Position numbers and translations under genes: made by a program. Source: Amycolatopsis endophytica (GTDB lineage: Bacteria; Actinomycetota; Actinomycetes; Mycobacteriales; Pseudonocardiaceae). Taken from it: a DNA stretch of 64,000 nt. The notes below the pieces were generated by a model. That model saw nothing but the letters and a program-made list of their open reading frames with translations. It was not told the DNA's origin and ran no database searches. This document shows, one piece after another, positions 50,653-58,083 of the stretch. Numbering within the stretch: position 1 is the first letter of the stretch; the number at the start of each line of letters is the position of its first letter. The stretch lies in the NCBI RefSeq assembly GCF_013410405.1, contig NZ_JACCFK010000001.1:5131616-5195615 (forward strand), read 5' to 3'.

Positions 50653-51770
50653 GACGCCTCGTCCAGTTCCTCACGAACCGGACGGCCCGCACCCGAAGAT
50701 CGGGGCAACCCACCCGTGGGTTCGTCCTGAAGACCCTTCAATTCGCCTGAACCCACGGGACTCTGGGCCTGGGTGAAGACGAGGACGTCGGAGTGGATGC
50801 GGTGATGCGGAAGCGGCAGCCCGCGCACTCGGGCCCGGTGCCGCGCGCGGGTGTTGTCGCCGACGCGGTCCGGGTGCTCGTCGGGGAGGCGGAATCGGCC
50901 GTCCCGGACGGGCGTGTGGACGGCGACAATGTGTTGGAGGTAGAGCAAGTCGGCGTTCTGTCCGGCCGCGACGACGGCTCCGGTCGGGTCGGTGAGCTGG
51001 CCGGTTGTCCAGTCACAGTGCGTGAGCACCACGAGGATGCCGCCGAGCCGGAGCCGACGGGCTGCGAACAGTGCGATGAGGTCGGCGGAGTGGTCGCCGG
51101 AGAGCCCAGGCCGCAAGCTCGAAATGATCAGATCATCACCACTGCTGTGCTTCGTCTCGTCCCCCGTCACGTCGTCGTCTGCGGTGACTGCCGAGGTGGT
51201 AGGGACCAGCTCCGGAGTCGGATCGGTGCCTCCGATCAGGTCCGCCCAAAAGGGTGCTGAGTTCGACGTGCCGGTGGTCGCCGGGTGTGACACGCGTTCG
51301 ATGCGAGCGGTGCGGCCGAGGCGTTCGACGGCGTGCAGGGCATCGGTGAGTTCGGCATCCGGATCGGCGTCGGGAGTGCGGTCGATGACGCCGCCCGGAC
51401 CCACGGGTGTGAGCTTCGGACGCGGCCCCCGTGGTGACGGCCAGGGGAGTAGGACGACCTGCGCGCCGGGCGTGCTGAACGCGGTGACGACCCGATCGAT
51501 GAGGGCTGCGGGCCATGTCGCATCGAGGTCGATGGCGGACGAACCGGCAGGCCACACGGTCGCGGGAGTTGGGGTCGGAGCGACGCCGTGTGAACGCGAG
51601 CGGCGAGTGGTGTTCGCGGGCTTACCGGGGCTGGGCCGAGTGGTGGTCGGGGCGGTTGGCCAGGGCCTGCGGTCGCTGGTGCGGCGTCGGCCGGCGCGGG
51701 TCGAAGACGGGTGCGTCGAGTCGGATCGCTTGCGGGGTGTGCGGCGGCCGGGACGGTCGGGCGTGGTCAC
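50653..51770 (-). CDS. Methyltransferase-like protein without catalytic motifs, 3' end joined to IS3 orfA
   Basis: About 370 residues before the IS boundary. The first 110 are basic, Pro/Thr-rich and disordered. The folded part resembles the DNA methylase at 45089 in layout: VWPAGSSAIDLDATWPAALI, VVLLPWPSP, DLIISSLRPGL where SPPY would be, LRLGGILVVLTHCDWTTGQL, and LPLPHHRIHSDVLVFTQ matching LPLHLIAHEDVVVFR. The DPMxGxGT and SPPY residues are missing, so it is probably a non-catalytic paralogue. The GTG at 51770 has GAGGGGA upstream. Before the IS it ended two codons past the target site (TGA at 49356-49358). Confidence 0.6.
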
Positions 51771-51998
51771 GGGTATCCCCTCGGAGAAGGCGAGCGCGTC
51801 CGTTTGTGCGTGGCGCTGATGACACCCCTGAACTCCGAAAGAACCGCTTGGCGGGGACACGTCCTGGGGAACCTTTATCCGCGGGCCGGCAAATAGTGCG
51901 CTCGGTGCGTAATCAGGGGGATTTATCCCGGGGCATCGAGATGCGGCGGCACCGTGGCCGTGGCGGATTCGAGCGCTGACCAAACTGGTACCGATCTA
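51771..51998. promoter_or_regulatory. Left half of a divergent promoter region split by IS630
   Basis: This 228-bp stretch lies between the methyltransferase-like gene and the IS630 element. It contains copy A of the 40-bp repeat and a relatively AT-rich segment (51865-51935: CCTTTATCC, GGCAAATAGTG, GGATTTATCCC). Its right-hand continuation is 53185-53404 on the other side of the insertion. No gene is evident. Confidence 0.5.
51823..51862 (-). repeat. Copy A of a 40-bp inverted repeat pair
   Basis: CACCCCTGAACTCCG, a 15-bp gap, then GGGGACACGT. The reverse complement occurs at 54279-54318 with the same two blocks and exactly the same gap length. Copy A lies 53 bp upstream of the start of the methyltransferase-like gene (51770). 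Copy B lies 87 bp upstream of the start of the pilin-like gene at 54406, in the same orientation relative to the gene. Confidence 0.6.
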
Positions 51999-53182
51999 GT
52001 GCCTCGCCAAGGAAGGTTGGCGTTGTAATCGTGTCGCGTGGACATCTGGGCTGCTGATCGCGAGGCTTGCCGGTGGAGGTGAGCCATGGCGCGTCAGCCG
52101 GAGGTGTTCGCGCGGTCGTTGGAGCCCGAAGAAGCGCAGCGGCTGGTCAAGATCACGAGGTCGACGCGCGATCGGGTGCGGCTGCGACGGTCCGGGATCG
52201 TGCTGGCCTCGTCGCAGGGCCGGTCCGCGGGGGAGATCGCGGTGATGTTCGCGGCGACGGAGGGGTATGTGCGGGAGGTGATCCACGCGTTCAACGACTC
52301 CGGGTTCGCGGCGTTGTCCCCAGAATGGAGGGGCGGCCGACCTCGTAAGTTCGGGCCGGCCGCCCGCGATCAGATCTGCCGCATCGCCGCCTGCAAACCG
52401 ACTGAGCTGGGCTTGCCGTTCACGACCTGGAGCCTGGCCAAGCTGGTCGACTACCTCGCCGAGTACGCGTGGATAAGGGCGAGCACCGAGACCGTCCGCC
52501 AGATCCTCCGTGCGGCGGGTGTGTCCTGGCAGGCAACGAAGACCTGGAAAGCCAGCAAAGACCCGGACTTCATACCGAAGAAGACCCGCATCCTCGACCT
52601 CTACGATCACCCGCCCGCCGACGGACGGGTGATCTGCGTCGACGAGTTCGGGCCGTTGAACCTGCAGCCCCGTCCCGGCCGCGGTTGGTTCCCTCGCGGC
52701 CGACCGGCCCGGCTGCGCGCGACCTACACCCGCACCAAGGGCATCCGGCACATGTTCGCCGCGCTCGACCTCGCGTCCGGGCAGATGTTCTACCGGTTCC
52801 GTGACCGCAAACGCTGGCCGCAGTTCCTCGACTTCTGCAAGCAACTCCGACGCCGCTTCCCGGCCGGGAAGCTGTATCTGGTCTGTGACAACTACGGACC
52901 GCACGGCAAGGCCGAGGTCGTCACGTGGTGCGCGGCCAACGACATCGAGCTGGTCTACACGCCCACCAACGCGTCCTGGTTGAACTGGATCGAGTGCGAG
53001 TTCACCGCGGTCCGCTACTTCACCCTCGACGGCAGCGACTACCCCAGCCACGCCGCCCAGGAAGCCGCCATCGCCGGCTACCTGCGCTGGCGCAACCGCC
53101 ACTGCCACCCGAAGCGTCACTTCGCCGTCAACTCCAAGATCCGCCGACCGGATTACCTACCCAACGTTGCTTGACCCGGCAC
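51999..53182. mobile_element. IS630-family insertion sequence, about 1.18 kb, TA target duplication
   Basis: TA dinucleotides flank the element (51997-51998 and 53183-53184), as expected for IS630/Tc1 elements. Inward from each end the sequence starts GTGCC, with further matching blocks (CAAG, GTTGG, GTAATC), giving imperfect terminal repeats of about 33 bp. It contains one transposase gene on the plus strand. It separates two divergently transcribed genes of the conjugative element without breaking either. Confidence 0.88.
52086..53174 (+). CDS. IS630-family transposase
   Basis: A 362-residue transposase. An N-terminal helix-turn-helix (RDRVRLRRSGIVLASSQGRS, then the GEIAVMFAATEGYVREVIHA pattern) and a winged segment (TTWSLAKLVDYLAEY) are followed by the catalytic core. 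Asp is in RVICVDEFGPL, Asp in YLVCDNYGPHG and Glu in LNWIECEFTAV. The frame is intact and full length for the family. The GTGAGCC ATG context at 52086 has a GGAGG-type site upstream. Confidence 0.93.
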   Translation: MARQPEVFARSLEPEEAQRLVKITRSTRDRVRLRRSGIVLASSQGRSAGEIAVMFAATEGYVREVIHAFNDSGFAALSPEWRGGRPRKFGPAARDQICRIAACKPTELGLPFTTWSLAKLVDYLAEYAWIRASTETVRQILRAAGVSWQATKTWKASKDPDFIPKKTRILDLYDHPPADGRVICVDEFGPLNLQPRPGRGWFPRGRPARLRATYTRTKGIRHMFAALDLASGQMFYRFRDRKRWPQFLDFCKQLRRRFPAGKLYLVCDNYGPHGKAEVVTWCAANDIELVYTPTNASWLNWIECEFTAVRYFTLDGSDYPSHAAQEAAIAGYLRWRNRHCHPKRHFAVNSKIRRPDYLPNVA

Positions 53183-53184
53183 TA

Positions 53185-53404
53185 GTACCGGTGGGGAAAA
53201 GGTGCAGGTAGAAGGCAATTACAGGGCGGCGCATCTGATCTTGAGGGAGTACAGGGGTCGGTCGAAGACGATCTTCGATGTGACGGGTTGAAGATCGTCG
53301 GTTTGCCGTCGGTACTTGTCCGGTGCCACTTCGGTCAGCGGTTGGTAACACCTCTTGTGGCGTCCTGGGTGGGTCGTTGTTCCGGCCCGTTTGGGAGTCA
53401 CTTG
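53185..53404. promoter_or_regulatory. Promoter region of the transfer operon with an inverted repeat
   Basis: The right half of the split divergent region. GACGATCTT (53267-53275) and AAGATCGTC (53291-53299) form a perfect 9-bp inverted repeat with a 15-bp spacer, about 106 bp before the sigma-like gene. It could be a repressor operator or a hairpin in the leader. No short gene is convincing. Confidence 0.5.
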
Positions 53405-54415
53405 ATGAATTCACGTGATGCCGTTCCGCGCTCGGGTTTCGAGCGTTCTGCGATGCCGTTGGACGCCGCCCGCGCGGCGTTCGAGTGGCTGGTCACCGGG
53501 GACCATCCGGTGGCGGTCGATGGCCGGTTGTTCGCCGGGTTGCCGCGGCGGCGTGTGCCGCTCAACGAGCTGCGTGACCGGCTGCTCCGGCGTCGTTGTC
53601 CGCAGACGTTGCGGGACGCGGTGTGGGCGCACCTGGTGTTGCTGGCGCGCACCGAAGGCGGCACTTGGACGGTCGGCGCGGTGGGCGTCGCGCTGCCCGC
53701 GCTGACCTCGATCGCCGCCACCCTGTCGGCGAGGTTCGCCGGCGATCCCAGTGACATCCATGCGGCGGTGCTCGCCGGATTCGTCGCCGAGCTCGAGACG
53801 ATCGACCTGCGCAGGCCGCGTATCATGCTCCGGCTTCGGTGGGCTGCCTACCGCGCCGGGCACGCGTGCGTCCGCGAGGCGCTGGACGCCCCCGTGCCAT
53901 CCGGTCACGGCTTCCGTTCGACGTTGCCGCCACCGCCGTGGGGGCACCCCGATTTCGTTCTCGCCCGCGCGGTGGCCGAGGGCGCGATTACCGCGGCGGA
54001 GGCCGAGCTGATCGGCGCCACCCGCTTGGAAGGAGTGCCGCTGGCCGATGCCGCGGCGGAGCGCGACGTGTCGTATCAAGCCGCGAAGAAGGCCAGGCAA
54101 CGGGCCGAGCGGCGTCTCGTCGCATACCTCCGCGAGGACCTTCGCCGTGACGCGGACACCGCCGATCGCGAGTGCGACGTCGCGGCTCGGGTGGCCGACA
54201 CGGTGGCCATCACCGACGTCCAACCATCACCGGGCGTAACCACTCTGCGCGCGCGGGCGGGCAAGAAACCCAGCGCGCACGTGTCCCCACGGGGCGCGTC
54301 TTCCGGAGTTCAGGGGTGCGGGACGAGACCAGCCTCCCGTGCGAACACCACCCCTTCGCCCGAGCAGCCGCAGCGGCGGCCGGGCTCGACTCCGGGAGAG
54401 CCGCGATGCGCCTGA
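53405..54415 (+). CDS. Sigma-factor-like regulator of the transfer region
   Basis: A 336-residue protein. Residues about 175-245 (HPDFVLARAVAEGAITAAEA, LIGATRLEGVPLADAAAERD, VSYQAAKKARQRAERRLVAY) look like the region-4 helix-turn-helix of sigma-70-type factors. The upstream part is helical. The C-terminal 80 residues are low-complexity and overlap copy B of the 40-bp repeat and the next start by 10 bp. The ATG at 53405 has GGGAG upstream; the longer frame from 53288 lacks support. Proteins of this kind head T4SS operons in actinobacterial elements and may control transfer. A true sigma function is unproven. Confidence 0.6.
   Translation: MNSRDAVPRSGFERSAMPLDAARAAFEWLVTGDHPVAVDGRLFAGLPRRRVPLNELRDRLLRRRCPQTLRDAVWAHLVLLARTEGGTWTVGAVGVALPALTSIAATLSARFAGDPSDIHAAVLAGFVAELETIDLRRPRIMLRLRWAAYRAGHACVREALDAPVPSGHGFRSTLPPPPWGHPDFVLARAVAEGAITAAEAELIGATRLEGVPLADAAAERDVSYQAAKKARQRAERRLVAYLREDLRRDADTADRECDVAARVADTVAITDVQPSPGVTTLRARAGKKPSAHVSPRGASSGVQGCGTRPASRANTTPSPEQPQRRPGSTPGEPRCA
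54279..54318 (+). repeat. Copy B of the 40-bp inverted repeat pair
   Basis: ACGTGTCCCC, a 15-bp gap, then CGGAGTTCAGGGGTG: the reverse complement of copy A at 51823-51862, with the same spacing. It lies within the low-complexity 3' end of the sigma-like gene, 87 bp before the pilin-like start. This suggests a regulatory signal inside coding sequence. Confidence 0.6.
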
Positions 54416-54777
54416 CCCGAACCTCTCGCCTGCCGCGCACGCACCACTGGCGCCGCCGGGCGCTGCTGCTGGCCGAACTCGTCGTGCTCGCCCTGCTGAC
54501 CTCTGGTGCGAGCGCCCGCGGGGACACCGTGGTGCTCGCGCTCGCGGGCAGCGTCGAGGAAGTCCTCAACAACATCCGCAACTGGCTGATGGGCATCCTC
54601 GCCGGGCTGGCGACGGTGTTTCTCACCATCGGCGGTGTCCGGCGCGTGTTCGGCGGCGGCGACCCGGGGGAGCAGGAGAAGGCGAAGGAGGCGTTCAAGG
54701 CCGCCGGCATCGGCTACGTTCTGGCCGCGCTCGCCCCGCTGGTCGTCGAGGTGCTCAAAGGCATCGTGGGGGCTTGA
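54406..54777 (+). CDS. VirB2/TrbC-like pilin or small membrane subunit of the T4SS
   Basis: A 123-residue protein. The basic N-terminus and a hydrophobic segment ending SGASA form a probable signal peptide. Two further membrane helices follow (IRNWLMGILAGLATVFLTIG and AAGIGYVLAALAPLVVEVLK), separated by a polar loop with GGGDPGEQEKAKEAFK. This two-helix, Gly-rich loop layout is that of VirB2/TrbC pilins. The ATG at 54406 has GGGAGAG upstream. It is followed 4 bp later by the VirB6-like gene. The call rests on topology and position only. Confidence 0.65.
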   Translation: MRLTRTSRLPRTHHWRRRALLLAELVVLALLTSGASARGDTVVLALAGSVEEVLNNIRNWLMGILAGLATVFLTIGGVRRVFGGGDPGEQEKAKEAFKAAGIGYVLAALAPLVVEVLKGIVGA

Positions 54778-54781
54778 CGCG

Positions 54782-56923
54782 ATGCGCCCCTCGAACACGC
54801 CGGACGGTCGAGCACTCACCGCTCCGCCATCACGCCGGAAGGTGCGGTTACCCAAGCTGACTCGTGGCCGGGCGCTGGTGGGGCTGGCGGTGAGCCTCGT
54901 CGTTCTGTTCGGTGGCACGCTTGCCGTCGCTGCGCTCAACCCCGGCTCGTCGATGGCGCCGCCGGCTGCCGCGCAACCACTGCCGCTTCCGACTGTCGAG
55001 CCATGTGAGCCCGGATTGCCGCTGTGCTCGCGGCCTGCGCCGACCACAGCACCGTCGCTGCCCGAGGTGCCCCTGCCACTGCCGACGGGGGCGCCGACCT
55101 CGGTCACCTGTTTCCCCGGTTCACTGCAGGACGGGTGCCTTCCGTCGCCGACTTCGACCGCTCCGCCGTGCACGGGTGAGGGCTGCATCCCGCAGCCCGG
55201 CACCAGCACACCGCCCACGGCGCCCGGTGCCGAACAGCCCGTTCCGGGCGAGGAGACCGGCGACGACTGCGGCCTCACGAACATCGGCGCCTGCATCACC
55301 GACGTGATCGACCGGTTCTTCCGCGGCATCGTCGAGAGCGCGCTCAACCCGCTGCTCGAACTGCTGTCGAAGACGCTGCTGACCACGCCGACGCCGGACT
55401 CGCTGCCGCGGGTGGGTGAGCTGTGGGACAACTCCTGGCAGATCCTGCTCGTCTCCTACGCCCTGCTGATTCTCATCGCGGGTGTCATCGTGATGGGCTA
55501 CCAGACCGTCCAGACCCGGCACTCGGCCAAGGAGATCGCGCCGCGCCTCGTGGTGGGGTTTCTGGCCGGTGCGTTGAGCCTGTGGGTGGCCACCAAGGGC
55601 GTCCAGATCGCCAACGCCCTCGTCGCCGCCATCATGGGCGGCGGGCTCGACGCGAGTGCCGCCGGCGTGGCTCTGCGCGACCTCGTCATGGGCTCACTCA
55701 AGGGCGGCATGTGGATCGTCTTCATCGGACTCGTCCTGGCCGGTTTGCTCGTCGCGCTGCTGGTGACCTACGTCGTGCGAGTCGCGTTGACGATCATCCT
55801 CATCGTCGCCGCGCCGCTGGCGCTGATGTTCCACGCCCTGCCGCAGACCGAGGGCATCGCCTACTGGTGGTGGAAAGCCTACGGCGGCTGCCTCGCGATC
55901 CAGCTCGGCCAGAGCCTGACCCTGATCACCGCGTTGAAGGTGTTCTTCACCCCCGGCGGATTCACCGTGTTCGGGCCGACCGCCTCCGGGCTCATCAACC
56001 TGCTCGTCGCTCTCGCGCTGATGTACATCCTGCTCAAAATCCCGTTCTGGATCCTGGGCTCGATCCGCGGTGGAGGCGGCCGCAGCCTGATCGGATCGCT
56101 CGTCCGGGGCTTCCTCGCCTACAAGACGTTCGGGCTTCTGGGCGGGGGCGGCGGAAAGCCCCGGAGGCCCCGAGCTACCGGCGGTGGCAACAGCCTTGGC
56201 AGCTCGTCCACGCGCTCAGCGGAGCCGAGGACCACCGCGGGCGGGCAGTACGTGTTGCCGCTGCCGGGCCTGCGCCGGACCCGGCCCAAGCCCACACCGA
56301 AGAACACTCCGGAGCCGAAACCACCACCGCGCAATCCCGGTCGTCAACTGGCGCTGCCGCTGGGCGATGACTGGCCCGAAAACAAGCCGGTGCTCGGCCG
56401 CGACGGGCAGTACCGCCTGCCCTTCGACGTTCCGCGCGCAGCGCCACCTTCAGCGGCCACGGGAGCTGCGGGAACGAGCGGTCGACGGGCGCCTCGCGGG
56501 CGCACCGGGAAACAACTCGAGCTGCCGTTCGACCCCTACCAGGGCAACCGGCCGCTCCGGTCCGGCCAGTACCCACTGCCGCTGGACGGACTGCGCAAGG
56601 TGCCTCGGCCGGCGAGCCCGCCACCGCCTCCCGCTCGTCGCGGAACCGGCCGGCGCGTGATCCAGCCGCCGCTGCCCTTTGACCCCTACGAGGGCAACCG
56701 ACCGACCCGGTCCGGTCAGTACCCGCTGCCCCTGGACGGCCTGAAACACGTGCCGCCCAAGCCCGCGCCGCCACCACCGCCCAAGCCACGTGCACCGAAG
56801 GCCGGACGGCAGTTGCGACTCCCGCTCGACCTGCCCAAGCCCGCCAAGACGCCGCCCCCGCGCGTGACCCCGCCACCGCCGACGAACGTGCGACGGCGCA
56901 AGCCAGGAGGTAGCACGTCATGA
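54782..56923 (+). CDS. VirB6/TrbL-like membrane protein with a repetitive Pro-rich tail
   Basis: A 713-residue protein. An N-terminal anchor (about 31-52) and an external Pro/Thr/Cys-rich segment (60-160) are followed by a core of about six to seven membrane helices (220-435; ILLVSYALLILIAGVIVMGY, GMWIVFIGLVLAGLLVALLV). This is the topology of VirB6/TrbL channel proteins. The cytoplasmic tail (about 470-713) is basic and Pro-rich, and repeats a GQYxLPLDGL / RQLxLPLxLP motif about eight times, including two nearly identical copies of LPFDPYxGNRPxRSGQYPLP. The tail may dock a partner such as the VirB4 ATPase. The gene overlaps the next by 4 bp. Confidence 0.75.
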   Translation: MRPSNTPDGRALTAPPSRRKVRLPKLTRGRALVGLAVSLVVLFGGTLAVAALNPGSSMAPPAAAQPLPLPTVEPCEPGLPLCSRPAPTTAPSLPEVPLPLPTGAPTSVTCFPGSLQDGCLPSPTSTAPPCTGEGCIPQPGTSTPPTAPGAEQPVPGEETGDDCGLTNIGACITDVIDRFFRGIVESALNPLLELLSKTLLTTPTPDSLPRVGELWDNSWQILLVSYALLILIAGVIVMGYQTVQTRHSAKEIAPRLVVGFLAGALSLWVATKGVQIANALVAAIMGGGLDASAAGVALRDLVMGSLKGGMWIVFIGLVLAGLLVALLVTYVVRVALTIILIVAAPLALMFHALPQTEGIAYWWWKAYGGCLAIQLGQSLTLITALKVFFTPGGFTVFGPTASGLINLLVALALMYILLKIPFWILGSIRGGGGRSLIGSLVRGFLAYKTFGLLGGGGGKPRRPRATGGGNSLGSSSTRSAEPRTTAGGQYVLPLPGLRRTRPKPTPKNTPEPKPPPRNPGRQLALPLGDDWPENKPVLGRDGQYRLPFDVPRAAPPSAATGAAGTSGRRAPRGRTGKQLELPFDPYQGNRPLRSGQYPLPLDGLRKVPRPASPPPPPARRGTGRRVIQPPLPFDPYEGNRPTRSGQYPLPLDGLKHVPPKPAPPPPPKPRAPKAGRQLRLPLDLPKPAKTPPPRVTPPPPTNVRRRKPGGSTS

Positions 56924-58083
56924 CCGAACCCGTTCGCATTCCCGCCGACGTCGACATGCACGACCGCGTGCTCGGCCCGCTCACCGCGCGCCAGCTGGGC
57001 ATCCTCGCCGCGGCCGGAGCGGCGCTGTACCTGGTGTGGCTCGTCACGCGCGCGTTCCTGCCGATCCCGCTCTTCGCCGCCTTCGCGGTTCCGGTCGGCG
57101 CGGCGTCGGTGATGCTCGCCCTGGGCAAGCGCGACGGTGTCCCGCTGGACAAGCTCCTGATCGCCGCGATCCGCCAGCGGATCGCTCCGCGACACCGCGT
57201 CGCCGCGCCGGAAGGCGTCCGTCCGGCGCCCGCGTGGCTCACCGCGAACGCGGACCAGGGAGCCGGCCGCCGCGGGCCAGCGTCCGAGGCTGAACCCGTC
57301 TCCCCGACCGCGCTGCGCCTGCCGGCTGAGGCAGTCACGGAGACCGGCGTGGTGGACCTGGGCCCGGACGGGTTGACGGTCGTCGCCGTCGCGAGCACGG
57401 TGAACTTCGCGCTCCGGACACCGGCCGAGCAGGAGGCACTGGTCGCCTCGTTCGGGCGCTACCTGCACTCACTGACCGCCCCGGTCCAGGTGCTGGTGCG
57501 CACCGAGCGTCTCGACCTCTCCGCTCAGATCGCCGAGCTGCGCGAGCGCGCGGGTGGCCTGCCGCACCCGGCGTTGGAAGCGGCCGCGGTCGAGCACGCC
57601 GACTACCTGGTCCAGCTCGGGCAGGAGTCCGATCTGCTGCGACGGCAGGTGCTGCTCGTGCTGCGGGAACCGCTCGCCGCAGCCGACCCTCCTGACGGAC
57701 TCGGCGGCCCTGGGGCGCTGGCCGCTCTGCAGGGCCGCCGCAACCGGACGCCCGGCCAGGCCGACGCCGCCGCACGACGAGCGGCCGAGTCACGCCTGGT
57801 GCGCCGCCTCACCGAAGCCGTGGAGCTGCTGTCCCCAGCCGGGATCACGGTGACCCCGCTCGACGCGGGGCAGGCCACCGCGGTCCTGGCCTCGGCGTGC
57901 AACCCCGACAGCCTCTTGCCCCCATCAGCCGGGCTCGCCGGCGCGGATGAGGTCATCACTACCGCTTCGGACCCGGCGGATGACGACGCCGCCCGGTGGC
58001 GTGCGGATGCACGTGCAGAGGACGAGCCCGCGTGGGGCGAGGACGACTGGGACTACGAGGACGAGCGAGAGGAGCAGTTCTGA
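56920..58083 (+). CDS. PrgI/VirB3-like membrane protein with SCO6880-type C-terminus
   Basis: A 387-residue protein. The N-terminus VRIPADVDMHDRVLGPLTAR and two adjacent membrane helices (LGILAAAGAALYLVWLV, FAAFAVPVGAASVMLAL) are characteristic of PrgI/VirB3-type subunits in Gram-positive T4SS. The remaining 270 residues are soluble (ALRLPAEAVTETGVVDLGPD, GRYLHSLTAPVQVLVRTERL) and resemble the amino-terminal part of VirB4-type proteins. The C-terminal tail is very acidic. It overlaps its upstream neighbour by 4 bp and shares a base with the VirB4 ATG (TGATG). Confidence 0.8.
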   Translation: MTEPVRIPADVDMHDRVLGPLTARQLGILAAAGAALYLVWLVTRAFLPIPLFAAFAVPVGAASVMLALGKRDGVPLDKLLIAAIRQRIAPRHRVAAPEGVRPAPAWLTANADQGAGRRGPASEAEPVSPTALRLPAEAVTETGVVDLGPDGLTVVAVASTVNFALRTPAEQEALVASFGRYLHSLTAPVQVLVRTERLDLSAQIAELRERAGGLPHPALEAAAVEHADYLVQLGQESDLLRRQVLLVLREPLAAADPPDGLGGPGALAALQGRRNRTPGQADAAARRAAESRLVRRLTEAVELLSPAGITVTPLDAGQATAVLASACNPDSLLPPSAGLAGADEVITTASDPADDDAARWRADARAEDEPAWGEDDWDYEDEREEQF

